From positions 1-57,427 of the forward strand of contig CALJDK010000143.1 in NCBI GenBank assembly GCA_938023735.1: a stretch of DNA of 57,427 bases. Direction: 5' to 3'. The stretch is from an uncultured Acidimicrobiales bacterium. GTDB lineage: Bacteria; Actinomycetota; Acidimicrobiia; Acidimicrobiales; SHLQ01. Below the pieces are notes generated by a model. That model searched no databases. It had not been told where the DNA came from and saw nothing but the letters and a program-made list of their open reading frames with translations. Positions 30,101-36,963 of the stretch are shown piece after piece. Each line of letters starts with the position of its first letter. Position 1 is the stretch's first letter. Position numbers and translations under genes: made by a program.

Positions 30101-30619
30101 CAGATCCGAGGCCTAGAACTTGCCGAAGAACTCGGCGTCGGGGTGCTCGACGTCGACGCTCCCGTCGAAGAATCAGAACCTCCCGCCCGACCTTCGCTCA
30201 CCAATGACGGTGTGGGCCTGTTCGTGGTCGCCTTGTTCTCTCAGCTGGGAGCGCTCCGCCTGGACAACCTTTGGTTGGCCATCGCCCTGCTGTGGTCCAT
30301 CACCTTCTTCGGATTCCTGAGGGTCTTCTCCCGCCGTCCGCTCCTCTGGGCAGTCAAGAACGTCGACCGGCGCTCGACCCTTGATGCGTTTGAGTGCCCG
30401 AAGCGAGGGAATGCTCTGTTCCACTTCGCGCCCGATGCCGAAGGCATTTGGAGCACAGGACGAACAAAGCGTTCGGGCGGTATCCGTTGGCAGCAGGTTG
30501 AAACACCCGGCGGTCTGGGGTGGGTCGATTCTGACAAACTCCGAAGAATCGTGACGACCGATGAGTCAACGCCACAAGGATCGACACCATCGGACGCCGA
30601 CACGCCAGTCCCGGGCTAG
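21191..30619 (+). CDS. Giant modular surface protein, 3142 residues
   Basis: A signal peptide (RRIVVPFVALGLVASAGLFFAF, cut near AQA) is followed by an N-terminal beta domain. Three copies follow of a composite module: an SdrD-B-like domain (LDDGDGVP, APGDYW, EQTYGP, two cysteines, CYGGR) plus a parallel beta-helix beginning with an SLRQF block. The modules start near residues 235, 847 and 1764. Ig/cadherin-like domains lie at ~1476-1760 and ~2360-2550. A Thr/Pro stalk spans ~2552-2690, then three cadherin-like domains run to ~2970. One membrane span (LWLAIALLWSITFFGFLRVF, ~3028-3047) precedes a ~93-residue cytoplasmic tail that looks SH3-like. An adhesin or cell-surface fibre is likely; the ligand is unknown. 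Translation is coupled to the pseudokinase gene upstream. Confidence 0.85.
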   Translation: MSRRFRRIVVPFVALGLVASAGLFFAFKAQAASSVSTVWTTTWTSSGPVDLLSGFTVSDGDFLVVGLLPDNNEVPQTPPGWQNLLQGGSTSGQKMWIFTRTVPVGGFSTAQIFESSKPNSDLTVMAGAYRGVDPTQPVLSSFSGSGVGTTIARTEEITESTVLLVGYELSADFTVTTPAGLTTDLETQAVPSGMIASTVDSGPGANGFSIDVTVNVGGQAGYAFVGLELHPDGAPSQSVDIGVFDNVQGDGLLRGGLPGLAGNDYIPATAEFWLDDGNGIPDSNDVLATSSSGTGGRWTTELADGDYWVVVAPTDEVAPAWREQVHGPAGSFCDDGTGTATVLTTAGPCYGGKTHNLSHGSDLASAEHLAQLTLNGSGASLDFGFSYNVVIHTGDTDQDATTTRFAQGSLRQFLHNANEIPGPNSSRFVPVAPPNTSDSGIDWWKITTASDLPDITDDETILWGRIYSPTTGSLINHPGVVRAPIFNSGFESIIIQIPVIHIEGMLRVVGAGMTEIKHLAIANPGGPSVVLDGASDVDVSKLFVGSSPSGSLPTTPATHGFQIFGSSGTLAGVYANGTSDTGIAIDATSGPIIVDHSWITNNGSASTPGAGITTSSNLSLSTTYIDDHRGTGLVLGPGAASTVSDVGLFENGSGANVFAQDVSFTNTQVRDNQDVGIRVGEDARNVTIDNTTFGNNGNIAIDLLEAGGATTNVTPNDDPGLLGGNLLLNTPYITEATWNGGQLRNVSGFAPAGSDITFYISDNDATNFGEGTSILATFTEGSSSDLDSSTASYNSLAGQETSASRFSFDLDVPYDGVSDITALATVPGVGTSEFGLNATPVFEPPSDGEITVRTFIDELSVALQSGNVGDSDNPLTASNVSLYLDDGDGVPGSTDVLIETATGTSGSHTFSGLAPGDYWATVDSRSLNTSSTVLWHEQTYGPDGALCADGNLGTATRTAPGACYGGRLASSSDDFSALATSEHVALVSVNSSAATVDFGFSTDVLTHLDDLDQLAGAPAFSQGSLRQFILNANVDSDLSTMRFVPAVPANAQSPTVDWWATTPTSPLPLITSPVTISGEPFEHTDGVTVVPRPVVITPPSVGSVGATIAPYRAPLLQIVNGGLTFDAAAGSTLAGVAIHYDDPAAAVVVSNSLDVTIRDSFLGILPDGQRPLANVGTIGLDVLSSSNGRVEHSVIAENSQLGARLWRSPFWTFDTSTIQANGSGLSTEAGLITNSRGTFTNGLFEANDGAGIYLLPGTYDFDISESSFINDPATTIFHPAVRVENTGTTITDSRFTGNGGGAIRVAPDGQQATVVRGSFAQNDTAAIDLVAVGENVVAGTAPWATPNDHLDTDTGGNGLLNKPVIEQVLPTGSGSFIVSGWAPAGADVQFYATDNSTTVPQGTTFIGTRQEGSGSDSDPSERPYINSSGEEYQANRFSFFFTSGQDPDNSYTATATLPEGTSEFAELVTDNSFRPPTITQLGPTLTVPASTTGMEQPVLEDPDFFDSHTWTIVTPDGSPVPAWISIDPNTGEVSASPTAADAPSSIDLWVLVEDSHNLTDGAQLTIVVPEVNQPPTITTGQASWTIDEGTTSTLPISIADPDGDSVVTTLVSGADPVPSWLSIVGSSLSATPTEADGPTTVSVLIEASDGQNISTEPITINVTETNEAPVLALTNDWISLSTSTVIIPPYAFTDSDQPTNTHTWSATGLPPGLAIQPTTGSITGTVQVPVVGTSLFIATVTVTDQDGASDSLDLSIAIMPVSSGEIVVRTFDDTEANALQGGSIGDTANPLAPATVSLFLDDGDGVPEGPTIDTLVTSLAGGIGTHTFTQLAPGDYWVVVDSTTFAADGWPEQTYGPAGSLCAHEPSAVRSTPGPCLAGRTETLSDVDADISAAAAEHLALVTSANNVVTDVDFGFSYGTVSTYDDTDTAHPSVSHLTQQGGLRQFIINANSGHTTETRFFDPTVRTGTNGAGDTWAEANVVGTLPAIQADGITLDGSLHDPRTFATITDPNEDDFAITSGTAQSTTTVFGRSVEVQGGLEFQGSSSSRIRDLVVNPDSGTAIALVNSPSFEITGAQIAESPAFSGPPTTAAAGIVATGSPDASLNFVAIGDTTGTGIDLDATSNGWLIRNSLIDGAATAINSDAQVMISRTEIRNSTADAVVFAPGAAGSSLTQSTVATSDGNGVVANASNLLISESLFEQNTQSGVVVAPTATNVTVSQSHFIDNLEVGLDLLEPGGVAGRTLNDAGDTDTGANNLVNAPEFTQAVIHNGQVFIQGSAPAGSTVEFFAASVQPDGGVEGFVLFPQHTVSLPAGQTDFDLVAPASDFSAALPFGVTATATHPNDGTSEFSPPITLETNTPPVVDPLNIVIGESSGPVTAQIVATDPTTTGPLTYALLQGFDPIPAGMTIDASTGIISFPLGELIGPAVYNLSISATDSFGETGLGAFNLVVTEENLPPAISGNTTISVQAGAVAASQLFTATDPDVPGNSLTFGAVGLPAGASINPSTGQLSWAIPTNAPVGTFTSTITVTDDGSPTRSDSIQVTWVISAPPTTTTTVPPTTTTTTTSTTTVPPTTTTTTTSTTTVPPTTTTTTTSTTTVPPTTTTTTTSTTTVPPTTTTTTTSTTTVPPTTSRPTTTTVPPTTTTIAPSTTTAPPTTRRPTTTTIVPAIVTTTTTVPPTTTTVAPNTAPSASDDSYEITRGETLTVAQPGVLVNDTDADGHELIAELNDPPAAGSLALADDGSFTFDSTDAAPGTYSFTYFAVDTNGASTLATATIEVIAPSLAFVTDIDAMDDTITSFSSGPITFNVLDNDEFDRFDTLEVVQATPPAIGQLEIQSDGTINFTPPPGWQGETTFTYSVTSASGQTDEATVTIVIGSPVVKSDMVTINSYATIAIPVLDNDIAEQGTTLRIVDFDQPESGLVELRADGTLAYMPTPGFVGIDEFSYQVSDDTGRRGSAVVRVEVLAEAQIRGLELAEELGVGVLDVDAPVEESEPPARPSLTNDGVGLFVVALFSQLGALRLDNLWLAIALLWSITFFGFLRVFSRRPLLWAVKNVDRRSTLDAFECPKRGNALFHFAPDAEGIWSTGRTKRSGGIRWQQVETPGGLGWVDSDKLRRIVTTDESTPQGSTPSDADTPVPG
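28865..29074. repeat. Five 42-bp repeats encoding a Thr/Pro stalk
   Basis: Five consecutive 42-bp units, each encoding VPPTTTTTTTSTTT, inside the giant surface protein gene. Copies 1-4 are almost identical and copy 5 has a few silent changes. The in-frame unit suggests stalk length can vary between strains. Shorter degenerate Thr/Pro repeats continue to about 29262. Confidence 0.95.
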
Positions 30620-30626
30620 AGCTCGA

Positions 30627-32480
30627 CTACGCCTCGAGCTGCGTGAGGTCCCGCACGGCACCTCGCGAAGCACTTGTGGTCAGCGCAGCGTAGGCCAGGA
30701 GCGCCTTGGACACGACGCGATCGCGATCGGTGGGCTTCCATGCACTAGCGCCGGACGCTTCCATTTCCTGGCGACGCTTGGCCAACTCGTCATCGGTGAT
30801 CATCAGTTCGATCGACCGGCTGGGAATATCGATGACGATCCGATCTCCGTTCTCGATCAAGCCGATAGCGCCTCCTTCGGCTGCCTCGGGAGACACGTGA
30901 CCAATCGAGAGCCCCGAGGTTCCGCCTGAGAATCGTCCATCGGTAAGCAGCGCAACCTCTTTCCCGAGGCCGCGCGACTTGATGTAGGTGGTCGGGTACA
31001 GCATCTCCTGCATTCCCGGCCCACCCTTGGGGCCCTCATAGCGGACGATCACCACGTCCCCCGATTGCACCTCTTCACCAAGGATGCCCTCGACTGCCGC
31101 GTCCTGGGATTCGTAGACGCGGGCAGTTCCTTCAAAGTGGAAGTTTTCCTCGTCAACACCGGCGGTCTTGACGATGCAGCCTTCTTCGGCGATGTTGCCA
31201 AAGAGGACGCCGAGGCCACCGTCGGCGGTGTAGGCGTGTTCGACACTGCGAACACAGCCGTTCTCGCGATCGTCGTCGAGGCTCGGCCACCGAGTCGATT
31301 GGCTAAACGCCACCTGGGTGGGGATCCCGGCTGGCCCCGCGAGGAAGAACTCTTTGGCCTGGGCGGTGGCGGTAGGGCGAGCGATATCCCACTCGTCGAG
31401 AGCGGCGGCAAGCGAAGCACTATGGATGGTTGGAATCGACGTGTCGACCAAACCGCCGCGATCGAGCTCGCCCAAGATGGCCATGATGCCGCCAGCGCGG
31501 TGAACATCTTCGACGTGGTACTCGGGAGTCGATGGGGCCACCTTGCAGATGTTTGGAACCCGCCGCGACAGGGCGTCGATGTCGGCCATGGAGAACTCGA
31601 CCTCGCCCTCGTGGGCAGCGGCCAACAGATGCAAGACTGTATTGGTGGACCCGCCCATGGCGATATCGAGAGTCATTGCGTTCTCAAACGCTTGCCGGTT
31701 GGCGACCTGGCGCGGCAGCACCGACTCGTCGTCCTTCTCGTAGTAAAGCTTGGCGATATCGACGATTCGGTGGCCAGCTTCTTTAAAGAGCCGCTCGCGA
31801 TCGCTGTGGGTTGCCAATGTGGTTCCGTTGCCGGGCAGCGAGAGGCCCAACGCCTCGGTGAGGCAGTTCATGGAGTTGGCGGTGAACATACCTGAGCACG
31901 ATCCGCAGGTCGGGCAGGCCGAACGCTCGATGTTGGCGACGTCTTCGTCGGAAACGTTTTGGTCGCCCGCCTTCATCATGGCGTCGATCAGGTCGACCTT
32001 CACTTCGTTACCGGCGAGCCGGGTTTTGCCCGCTTCCATGGGGCCGCCCGACACGAAAATGGTGGGAATGTTGAGCCGCAGCGCCGCCATAAGCATTCCG
32101 GGGGTGATCTTGTCGCAGTTGGAGATACAGACCAGCGCGTCGGCCTGATGGGCCTGGACCATGTATTCGACCGAATCGGCGATGAGGTCGCGACTGGGCA
32201 GGCTGTACAACATGCCGCCGTGTCCCATGGCGATACCGTCGTCGACCGCGATGGTGTTGAACTCTTTGGCGACGCCACCGTTGGCTTCGATCTCGCGAGC
32301 GACCAGTTGGCCCATGTCTTTGAGGTGCACGTGGCCGGGCACGAACTGGGTGAATGAGTTCGAAACCGCGACGATTGGTTTGTCGAAATCGTCGTCGGTC
32401 ATACCGGTGGCCCGCCACAGTGCTCGGGCGCCCGCCATGTTTCGGCCGTGGGTCGTGGTTCTCGATCGATACTCAGGCAT
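30627..32480 (-). CDS. ilvD: Dihydroxy-acid dehydratase
   Basis: A 617-residue iron-sulfur enzyme that converts dihydroxy-isovalerate and dihydroxy-methylvalerate to the 2-oxo acids in valine and isoleucine synthesis. Length and sequence match the E. coli-type family. The cluster cysteines are C122 ([10 protein letters not shown]) and C195 ([10 protein letters not shown]), and the C-terminal [23 protein letters not shown] block is present. It is a single gene here, about 13 kb from ilvBN, ending 7 bp from the convergent giant gene. No leader peptide or attenuator like that of ilvB was found in the 89 bp upstream. Confidence 0.96.
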   Translation of the reverse strand: MPEYRSRTTTHGRNMAGARALWRATGMTDDDFDKPIVAVSNSFTQFVPGHVHLKDMGQLVAREIEANGGVAKEFNTIAVDDGIAMGHGGMLYSLPSRDLIADSVEYMVQAHQADALVCISNCDKITPGMLMAALRLNIPTIFVSGGPMEAGKTRLAGNEVKVDLIDAMMKAGDQNVSDEDVANIERSACPTCGSCSGMFTANSMNCLTEALGLSLPGNGTTLATHSDRERLFKEAGHRIVDIAKLYYEKDDESVLPRQVANRQAFENAMTLDIAMGGSTNTVLHLLAAAHEGEVEFSMADIDALSRRVPNICKVAPSTPEYHVEDVHRAGGIMAILGELDRGGLVDTSIPTIHSASLAAALDEWDIARPTATAQAKEFFLAGPAGIPTQVAFSQSTRWPSLDDDRENGCVRSVEHAYTADGGLGVLFGNIAEEGCIVKTAGVDEENFHFEGTARVYESQDAAVEGILGEEVQSGDVVIVRYEGPKGGPGMQEMLYPTTYIKSRGLGKEVALLTDGRFSGGTSGLSIGHVSPEAAEGGAIGLIENGDRIVIDIPSRSIELMITDDELAKRRQEMEASGASAWKPTDRDRVVSKALLAYAALTTSASRGAVRDLTQLEA

Positions 32481-32569
32481 GGGCGAATCTTAGGGCCGTT
32501 GGCGGCGTTTCACCGAAGTGACCCGGCCCCGAACCCGCCCGGCCCCATCTGCCGACCTACGATCGACGG

Positions 32570-34657
32570 GTGACCAAACCCCGAGGCGCGCTGCGCAGAC
32601 TCCTCGAGCTGCTCGGTCTGAGTGCGTTGGCCATCACCCAGCCGGTCCTGGCGGCCTTTGGCGAGGGCGCTGAGGAATTTGTTTTTCGACGAGTCTCGGT
32701 TGGTGGAATTTTGGGATTTGGCCTGGTTATAGCCCTGCTGCCTGCTTTTGTGCTCTGGTGCGTCGAGGAAACCCTCGATCGCCGTCTCGGGTCTGCGCGC
32801 GAACGAGCTGTCGATGTCGTGCATCTTGTCGCGGTGCTGATGTTCGCCGCACTCACCGTGATGCAAGTGGTGAAGGGCGCAACCGGACTGCCGCCCGCAC
32901 TCATCGCCATCGCCGGAGTGGCCGGGGGCGCGTTGGTTACTTTCGCCAGGTGGCGCGAGCCTGTGACCAGCCTGGTGTTTGCCGTTTTGTCACTGTTTTC
33001 GCTGGTTTCGTTGGCGACGTTCTTCTTCGCTTCGCCAGTGGCCGACATTTTGTTCGACGACGGCACAGCCAAGGCAGCCAACGTCGACATGGGTGCCCCG
33101 GCACCGGTTGTTCTTATCGTGCTCGACGAGCTACCAACGCTCTCGCTACTCAACGAGGCAGGAGCCATCGACCCCGACCGGTGGCCAGCATTTTCTGCCC
33201 TGGCAGCCGAAAGCACGTGGTTCCGGAATCACACCGGGGTAGCGCCATCTACCCCTACAGCAGTCCCCGCAATTCTCAGCGGCCGCTACCCCACCGATGT
33301 CGACAAGCTCCCGGTCGTCGACGAGCACCCGCAAAACCTGTTTACGATGCTCGCCGGCACCCATGAGATGCGGGTCCACGAATCGGTTACTCGCATTTGC
33401 CCCGAGAACGTCTGTGCGAGCGACACCGGATCGCTTGGCTCGTACCGGTCGCTCTTTGGCGATGCCATCGACATCGTTATCGAGCGGGCAAAGCCTTCTC
33501 GCTCGGTCGACGCCGGAGTCACATTCCGAGTACCGCAATCCGATCCGGCCGCCGACCGGAAGATCGGCGAATGGCTCGATCGACTACAACCCACCGACTC
33601 GCTCCACCTCGATGTCATCCACACCGTGCTTCCCCATCAGCCGTGGTGGCGGCTTCCCTCGGGTCAGGTTTACGGCGGCAGAAACGCGGACGGAGACGAC
33701 CAGGGAGCACCGGTTGTGGCCAACGGCCTTGATTCGGTCCGGTACTCATGGATTAGTCCGTTCGTGGCCGAGTCGGCGCGCAACCGACACCTCCTTCAAA
33801 CCAGCTTCGCCGATACCCAACTCGGAGCGATGCTCGACCGTCTCCGCGCCAACGGCACCTACGACGAATCGCTTGTCATCGTCACCGCCGACCACGGTGT
33901 GGCCTTCAACCTCGACGAACCTATCCGTGGGCTGAGCCTGGGCAACGAAACCGAGGTCATGTGGGTCCCGCTGTTCATGAAGCTGCCGGGCCAGATCGAT
34001 GGCGTTGTTGTCGACACCCCGACATCGTCGGTCGACATCGTGCCCACCATTGCCGACGTGCTTGACTTTGCGCTGCCTTGGGAGGTCGACGGCCGTTCGG
34101 CTTTCGCCCCCGCCTCCGACGAACCCGATGTGCGCTATTTCGCCGACTGGTTTCTCAACCTGCGAGAAACCACCGAAGGGGTGCTGGTAGAGGTCGACGG
34201 CGAAGCTGGCTTCGAGCGACTTCTGAGTGCGCCGACCCCCGGCGCGATCGACCCCGCCGATCCTTGGGGTTTCTATCGCTTCGGGTCGCTCGGGCATTTG
34301 CTCGGTGAGCCGGTTGGCGACTTCGTTCTCGACAGCTCTTCGGTGCCCGCTGGGCTTGCCGAATCAGAGCGCTACGACGACGTCGACCCTTCCGCGCCGA
34401 ACCTTCCGGCCTACGTGCACGGCACTGCTCCGCTGCCCGTGGGCGAGCGAGTGGTGATTGCGTTGAACGGCACCATTGCCGGATGGGCTGAAATCGTCGG
34501 CACCAGCGACGGCGCCGGCTGGTTCACCGTGGTACCGCCATCGGCGTTTGCGTCGGGAAGCAATCTTGTCGAGCTGTTCCAGGTCGACGCCGAGGTCACC
34601 GCCGACACGCCGATCAGCGACATCACCCTGCATCAGCTCACGCTCACGCCATCGTGA
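32570..34657 (+). CDS. Sulfatase-fold membrane protein
   Basis: A 695-residue protein with a GTG start. Four membrane spans lie within residues 15-165. They are followed by an outer domain of the alkaline phosphatase/sulfatase superfamily (~185-510). Metal-site blocks are LIVLDELPT and VTADHGVAF, and the candidate nucleophile is a Thr in APSTPTAVPAILSGRYP, the position used by phosphoglycerol and phosphoethanolamine transferases. A C-terminal beta domain of about 100 residues follows. Transfer or release of phosphate-linked groups at the cell surface is possible, but the substrate is unknown. The next gene, a MATE exporter, starts within its stop codon (GTGA), so the two are coupled. Confidence 0.75.
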   Translation: MTKPRGALRRLLELLGLSALAITQPVLAAFGEGAEEFVFRRVSVGGILGFGLVIALLPAFVLWCVEETLDRRLGSARERAVDVVHLVAVLMFAALTVMQVVKGATGLPPALIAIAGVAGGALVTFARWREPVTSLVFAVLSLFSLVSLATFFFASPVADILFDDGTAKAANVDMGAPAPVVLIVLDELPTLSLLNEAGAIDPDRWPAFSALAAESTWFRNHTGVAPSTPTAVPAILSGRYPTDVDKLPVVDEHPQNLFTMLAGTHEMRVHESVTRICPENVCASDTGSLGSYRSLFGDAIDIVIERAKPSRSVDAGVTFRVPQSDPAADRKIGEWLDRLQPTDSLHLDVIHTVLPHQPWWRLPSGQVYGGRNADGDDQGAPVVANGLDSVRYSWISPFVAESARNRHLLQTSFADTQLGAMLDRLRANGTYDESLVIVTADHGVAFNLDEPIRGLSLGNETEVMWVPLFMKLPGQIDGVVVDTPTSSVDIVPTIADVLDFALPWEVDGRSAFAPASDEPDVRYFADWFLNLRETTEGVLVEVDGEAGFERLLSAPTPGAIDPADPWGFYRFGSLGHLLGEPVGDFVLDSSSVPAGLAESERYDDVDPSAPNLPAYVHGTAPLPVGERVVIALNGTIAGWAEIVGTSDGAGWFTVVPPSAFASGSNLVELFQVDAEVTADTPISDITLHQLTLTPS

Positions 34658-35979
34658 GCATGTGGCGGTCGCCGCACGATCGCGAGATCGCCGCGCTTGC
34701 GATCCCGTCATTCGGAGCGCTGATCGCCGAGCCGCTCTACCTACTCGCCGACAACGCCGTCATCGGGCACCTCGGCACCGAGCAGCTTGACGGTTTTGCG
34801 ATAGCCAGCATCGTGCTCCTTCTCGGCCACTCAGTTTTCACGTTTCTGGCCTATGGCACCACGGCGGCAGTGTCCCGCTTACTCGGCGCGGGCGAAGAGA
34901 AGCGAGCGGCGCACCAAGCGGTTCAGAGCATGTGGCTCGCTGCGCTCATCGGCACCGTCTTTGCTGTCGTGGCCTGGTTCGCATCGGCGCCACTCGTGGC
35001 CCTCATCGGTGGCGACCTAGGACAGGAAGGTTCGATTCGGGCCCACGCGCTCACCTACCTGCGGATCAGTCTTGTCGGGTTCCCTGCGCTACTTCTCACG
35101 CTGGCGGGCGTTGGATACCTGCGGGGGTTGAAAGACACCAAACGACCATTCATCGTGGCCATCGGCAGCGCGGTATTCAACCTGGTGCTCGAGGTAATCC
35201 TCATCTATGGCTTCGGCTACGGCATCGGTGCGTCGGCGCTGTCGACCGTGCTGGCCCAGTGGCTGGCGGGAGTCTTGTACCTCTGGTGGGTATCCCATGC
35301 CGTGCGCGCCCAAGGCGTCGCGCTTCTGCCTGACTGGTCGGTAATCGGCCGCCTCGCCATCGCCGGTCGTGACCTGTTGTTTCGCACCATGGCGCTGCGA
35401 GGATCGCTGGTGGTCGCCACGGGCGTCGCTGCGAGGCTCGGCCCCGTCGATCTTGCCGCACATCAGATCAGTTTCGAGTTGTGGAGCTTCTTCGCATACG
35501 CGCAGGACGCTGTGGCCATTGCCGCCCAAGCCATGATTGGCCATCTGCTCGGCGCGTCGAACGGGTCGAAGGCCCGCGAGGTCAGCCAGCGAATTCTGCA
35601 ACTCGGAACCGGTCTCGGTGTGATCTCGGCCATCGTGGTCTTGGCGCTGCGACCACTGCTGCCCGGCATCTTCTCGGGCGACGAAGCCGTGCAGGCTCTC
35701 ACGGCCTTTCTCCTTCTTCACCTTGCCGTACAGCAGCCACTCAACGGTGCGGTGTTTGCCCTCGACGGGATCCTTATCGGCGCCAACGACCTGTGGTTTC
35801 TGGCCAAAGCGATGGTGGGCGCAGCGTTGGTCTATATCCCGCTCGGAATTGCTGTGTTGGTGTTTGGCCTTGGTATCGGCTGGCTATGGGCTGCCCTGGC
35901 CGTCTTTATGGTCGTGCGATTCGTTGCGTTGTATGCGCGCTACCGAAGCGACGCCTGGATGCAGGTTGGCGCCGGTTAG
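34654..35979 (+). CDS. MATE family efflux transporter (DinF-like)
   Basis: A 441-residue protein with about twelve membrane spans arranged as two MATE halves. The N-terminal block PSFGALIAEPLYLLADNAVIGHLG and the second-half block LAAHQISFELWSFFAYAQDAVA are typical of the DinF branch, which exports drugs or metabolites with sodium or protons. The GTG at 34654 overlaps the TGA of the sulfatase-fold gene; an ATG lies two codons later. Its last codons overlap the convergent cysteine synthase-like gene by 4 bp. Coupling to the membrane phosphatase-fold protein hints at a shared envelope role, which is inference. Confidence 0.9.
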   Translation: MSMWRSPHDREIAALAIPSFGALIAEPLYLLADNAVIGHLGTEQLDGFAIASIVLLLGHSVFTFLAYGTTAAVSRLLGAGEEKRAAHQAVQSMWLAALIGTVFAVVAWFASAPLVALIGGDLGQEGSIRAHALTYLRISLVGFPALLLTLAGVGYLRGLKDTKRPFIVAIGSAVFNLVLEVILIYGFGYGIGASALSTVLAQWLAGVLYLWWVSHAVRAQGVALLPDWSVIGRLAIAGRDLLFRTMALRGSLVVATGVAARLGPVDLAAHQISFELWSFFAYAQDAVAIAAQAMIGHLLGASNGSKAREVSQRILQLGTGLGVISAIVVLALRPLLPGIFSGDEAVQALTAFLLLHLAVQQPLNGAVFALDGILIGANDLWFLAKAMVGAALVYIPLGIAVLVFGLGIGWLWAALAVFMVVRFVALYARYRSDAWMQVGAG

Positions 35980-36842
35980 ACCGCCACCCACGGAGCGCCT
36001 GAGAGGTATTTCCACCCGGCGTCGGGAAGCAGACAGACCGCGGTACCGCCATTCTTTGAAAGCTCCTGCTGGGCAGCTTCGATGACGGCGCCCGATGAGG
36101 TTCCGACAAAGTACCCCTCGGTGTTCATCATTCTTGTTACGGCTGCTTTTGCCAGATCGTTGGTGATCTCATAGCGATCATCGACCAGCGATAGGTCGGC
36201 GATGGGCGGCTGGAATGGGTCGTCTTGGCTTCGCATGCCGCTGATGGGGTCCTCGACGAAGGGCTCCACCGAGTGCACCTTGATATCGGGGTACGCCGCT
36301 TTCAGGCCTCGACTGTTTCCGGTGATCGTGCCGCCGGTCCCGTAGCAGCACACCAGATGATCGGGTGGCGCTTCGAGTGGCCAGTCGCGCACGATTTCCT
36401 GCGACGTGCCCACTTCGTGGGCGTAGGGGTTCATAGCGTTGCCGTACTGGTAACACATGTACCCCTCGCCGGCGTCGACGAGCTCGCGGGCGTGCGCAAT
36501 GCCGTCGTTGGGGCCACCATCGACCTCGATGAGGTTGGCGCCGTAGGCCCGCAGAAGTTGCTTGCGTTCTTCGGTTGCCACTTTCGGGAGCACGATGGAC
36601 ATGTCGTAGCCGTTGATGATGGCTAGGCGGGCAAGGCCGATTCCGGTGTTGCCCGATGTCGCTTCGATCATCGGCATGCCGGGTTTCAGGTTTCCCGAGA
36701 GCAGCGCTTCTTGAAACATGTACCAGGCGGGCCGGTCCTTGATGGAGCCCGTGGGGTTGTACCACTCAAGCTTGGCGAACATCCGGGTGCCGGCGGGCGC
36801 AAGGCCACGGAGCTCAACAAGGGGCGTGTTTCCTGGTTCCAC
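35976..36842 (-). CDS. Cysteine synthase family PLP enzyme
   Basis: A 288-residue fold-type II PLP enzyme. GNTPLVEL opens the protein, the PLP lysine is K35 in TGSIKDRPA, EATSGNTGIGLA is the substrate loop and GTGGTITG binds the PLP phosphate. Members make cysteine from O-acetylserine and sulfide, or run related replacement reactions such as cystathionine synthesis. It is slightly shorter than typical CysK (~310) at both ends. The start is a GTG at 36842, with the conserved block only three residues in. No serine acetyltransferase gene is nearby. Confidence 0.88.
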   Translation of the reverse strand: MEPGNTPLVELRGLAPAGTRMFAKLEWYNPTGSIKDRPAWYMFQEALLSGNLKPGMPMIEATSGNTGIGLARLAIINGYDMSIVLPKVATEERKQLLRAYGANLIEVDGGPNDGIAHARELVDAGEGYMCYQYGNAMNPYAHEVGTSQEIVRDWPLEAPPDHLVCCYGTGGTITGNSRGLKAAYPDIKVHSVEPFVEDPISGMRSQDDPFQPPIADLSLVDDRYEITNDLAKAAVTRMMNTEGYFVGTSSGAVIEAAQQELSKNGGTAVCLLPDAGWKYLSGAPWVAV

Positions 36843-36901
36843 ACCCCCACCGTAGTGATGCCCGACCCCTAATCCCTACTCAGCTAGTCGGGAATGAGCA
36901 C

Positions 36902-36956
36902 CAACAGAGAAAGTAAGCACGCCAGGGTCTGATTTCAGCGTGCCTACTCTCTGTTG
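36902..36956. terminator. Long imperfect inverted repeat after the luciferase-like gene
   Basis: Arms CAACAGAGA and TCTCTGTTG (9 bp), then a 2-base bulge and a further ~10 bp with one mismatch (GTAAGCACGC against GCGTGCCTAC), around a loop of about 14 bases. It lies just after the stop of the minus-strand luciferase-like gene. There is no T run, so terminator function is uncertain. Confidence 0.5.
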
Positions 36957-36963
36957 TTAGCGG

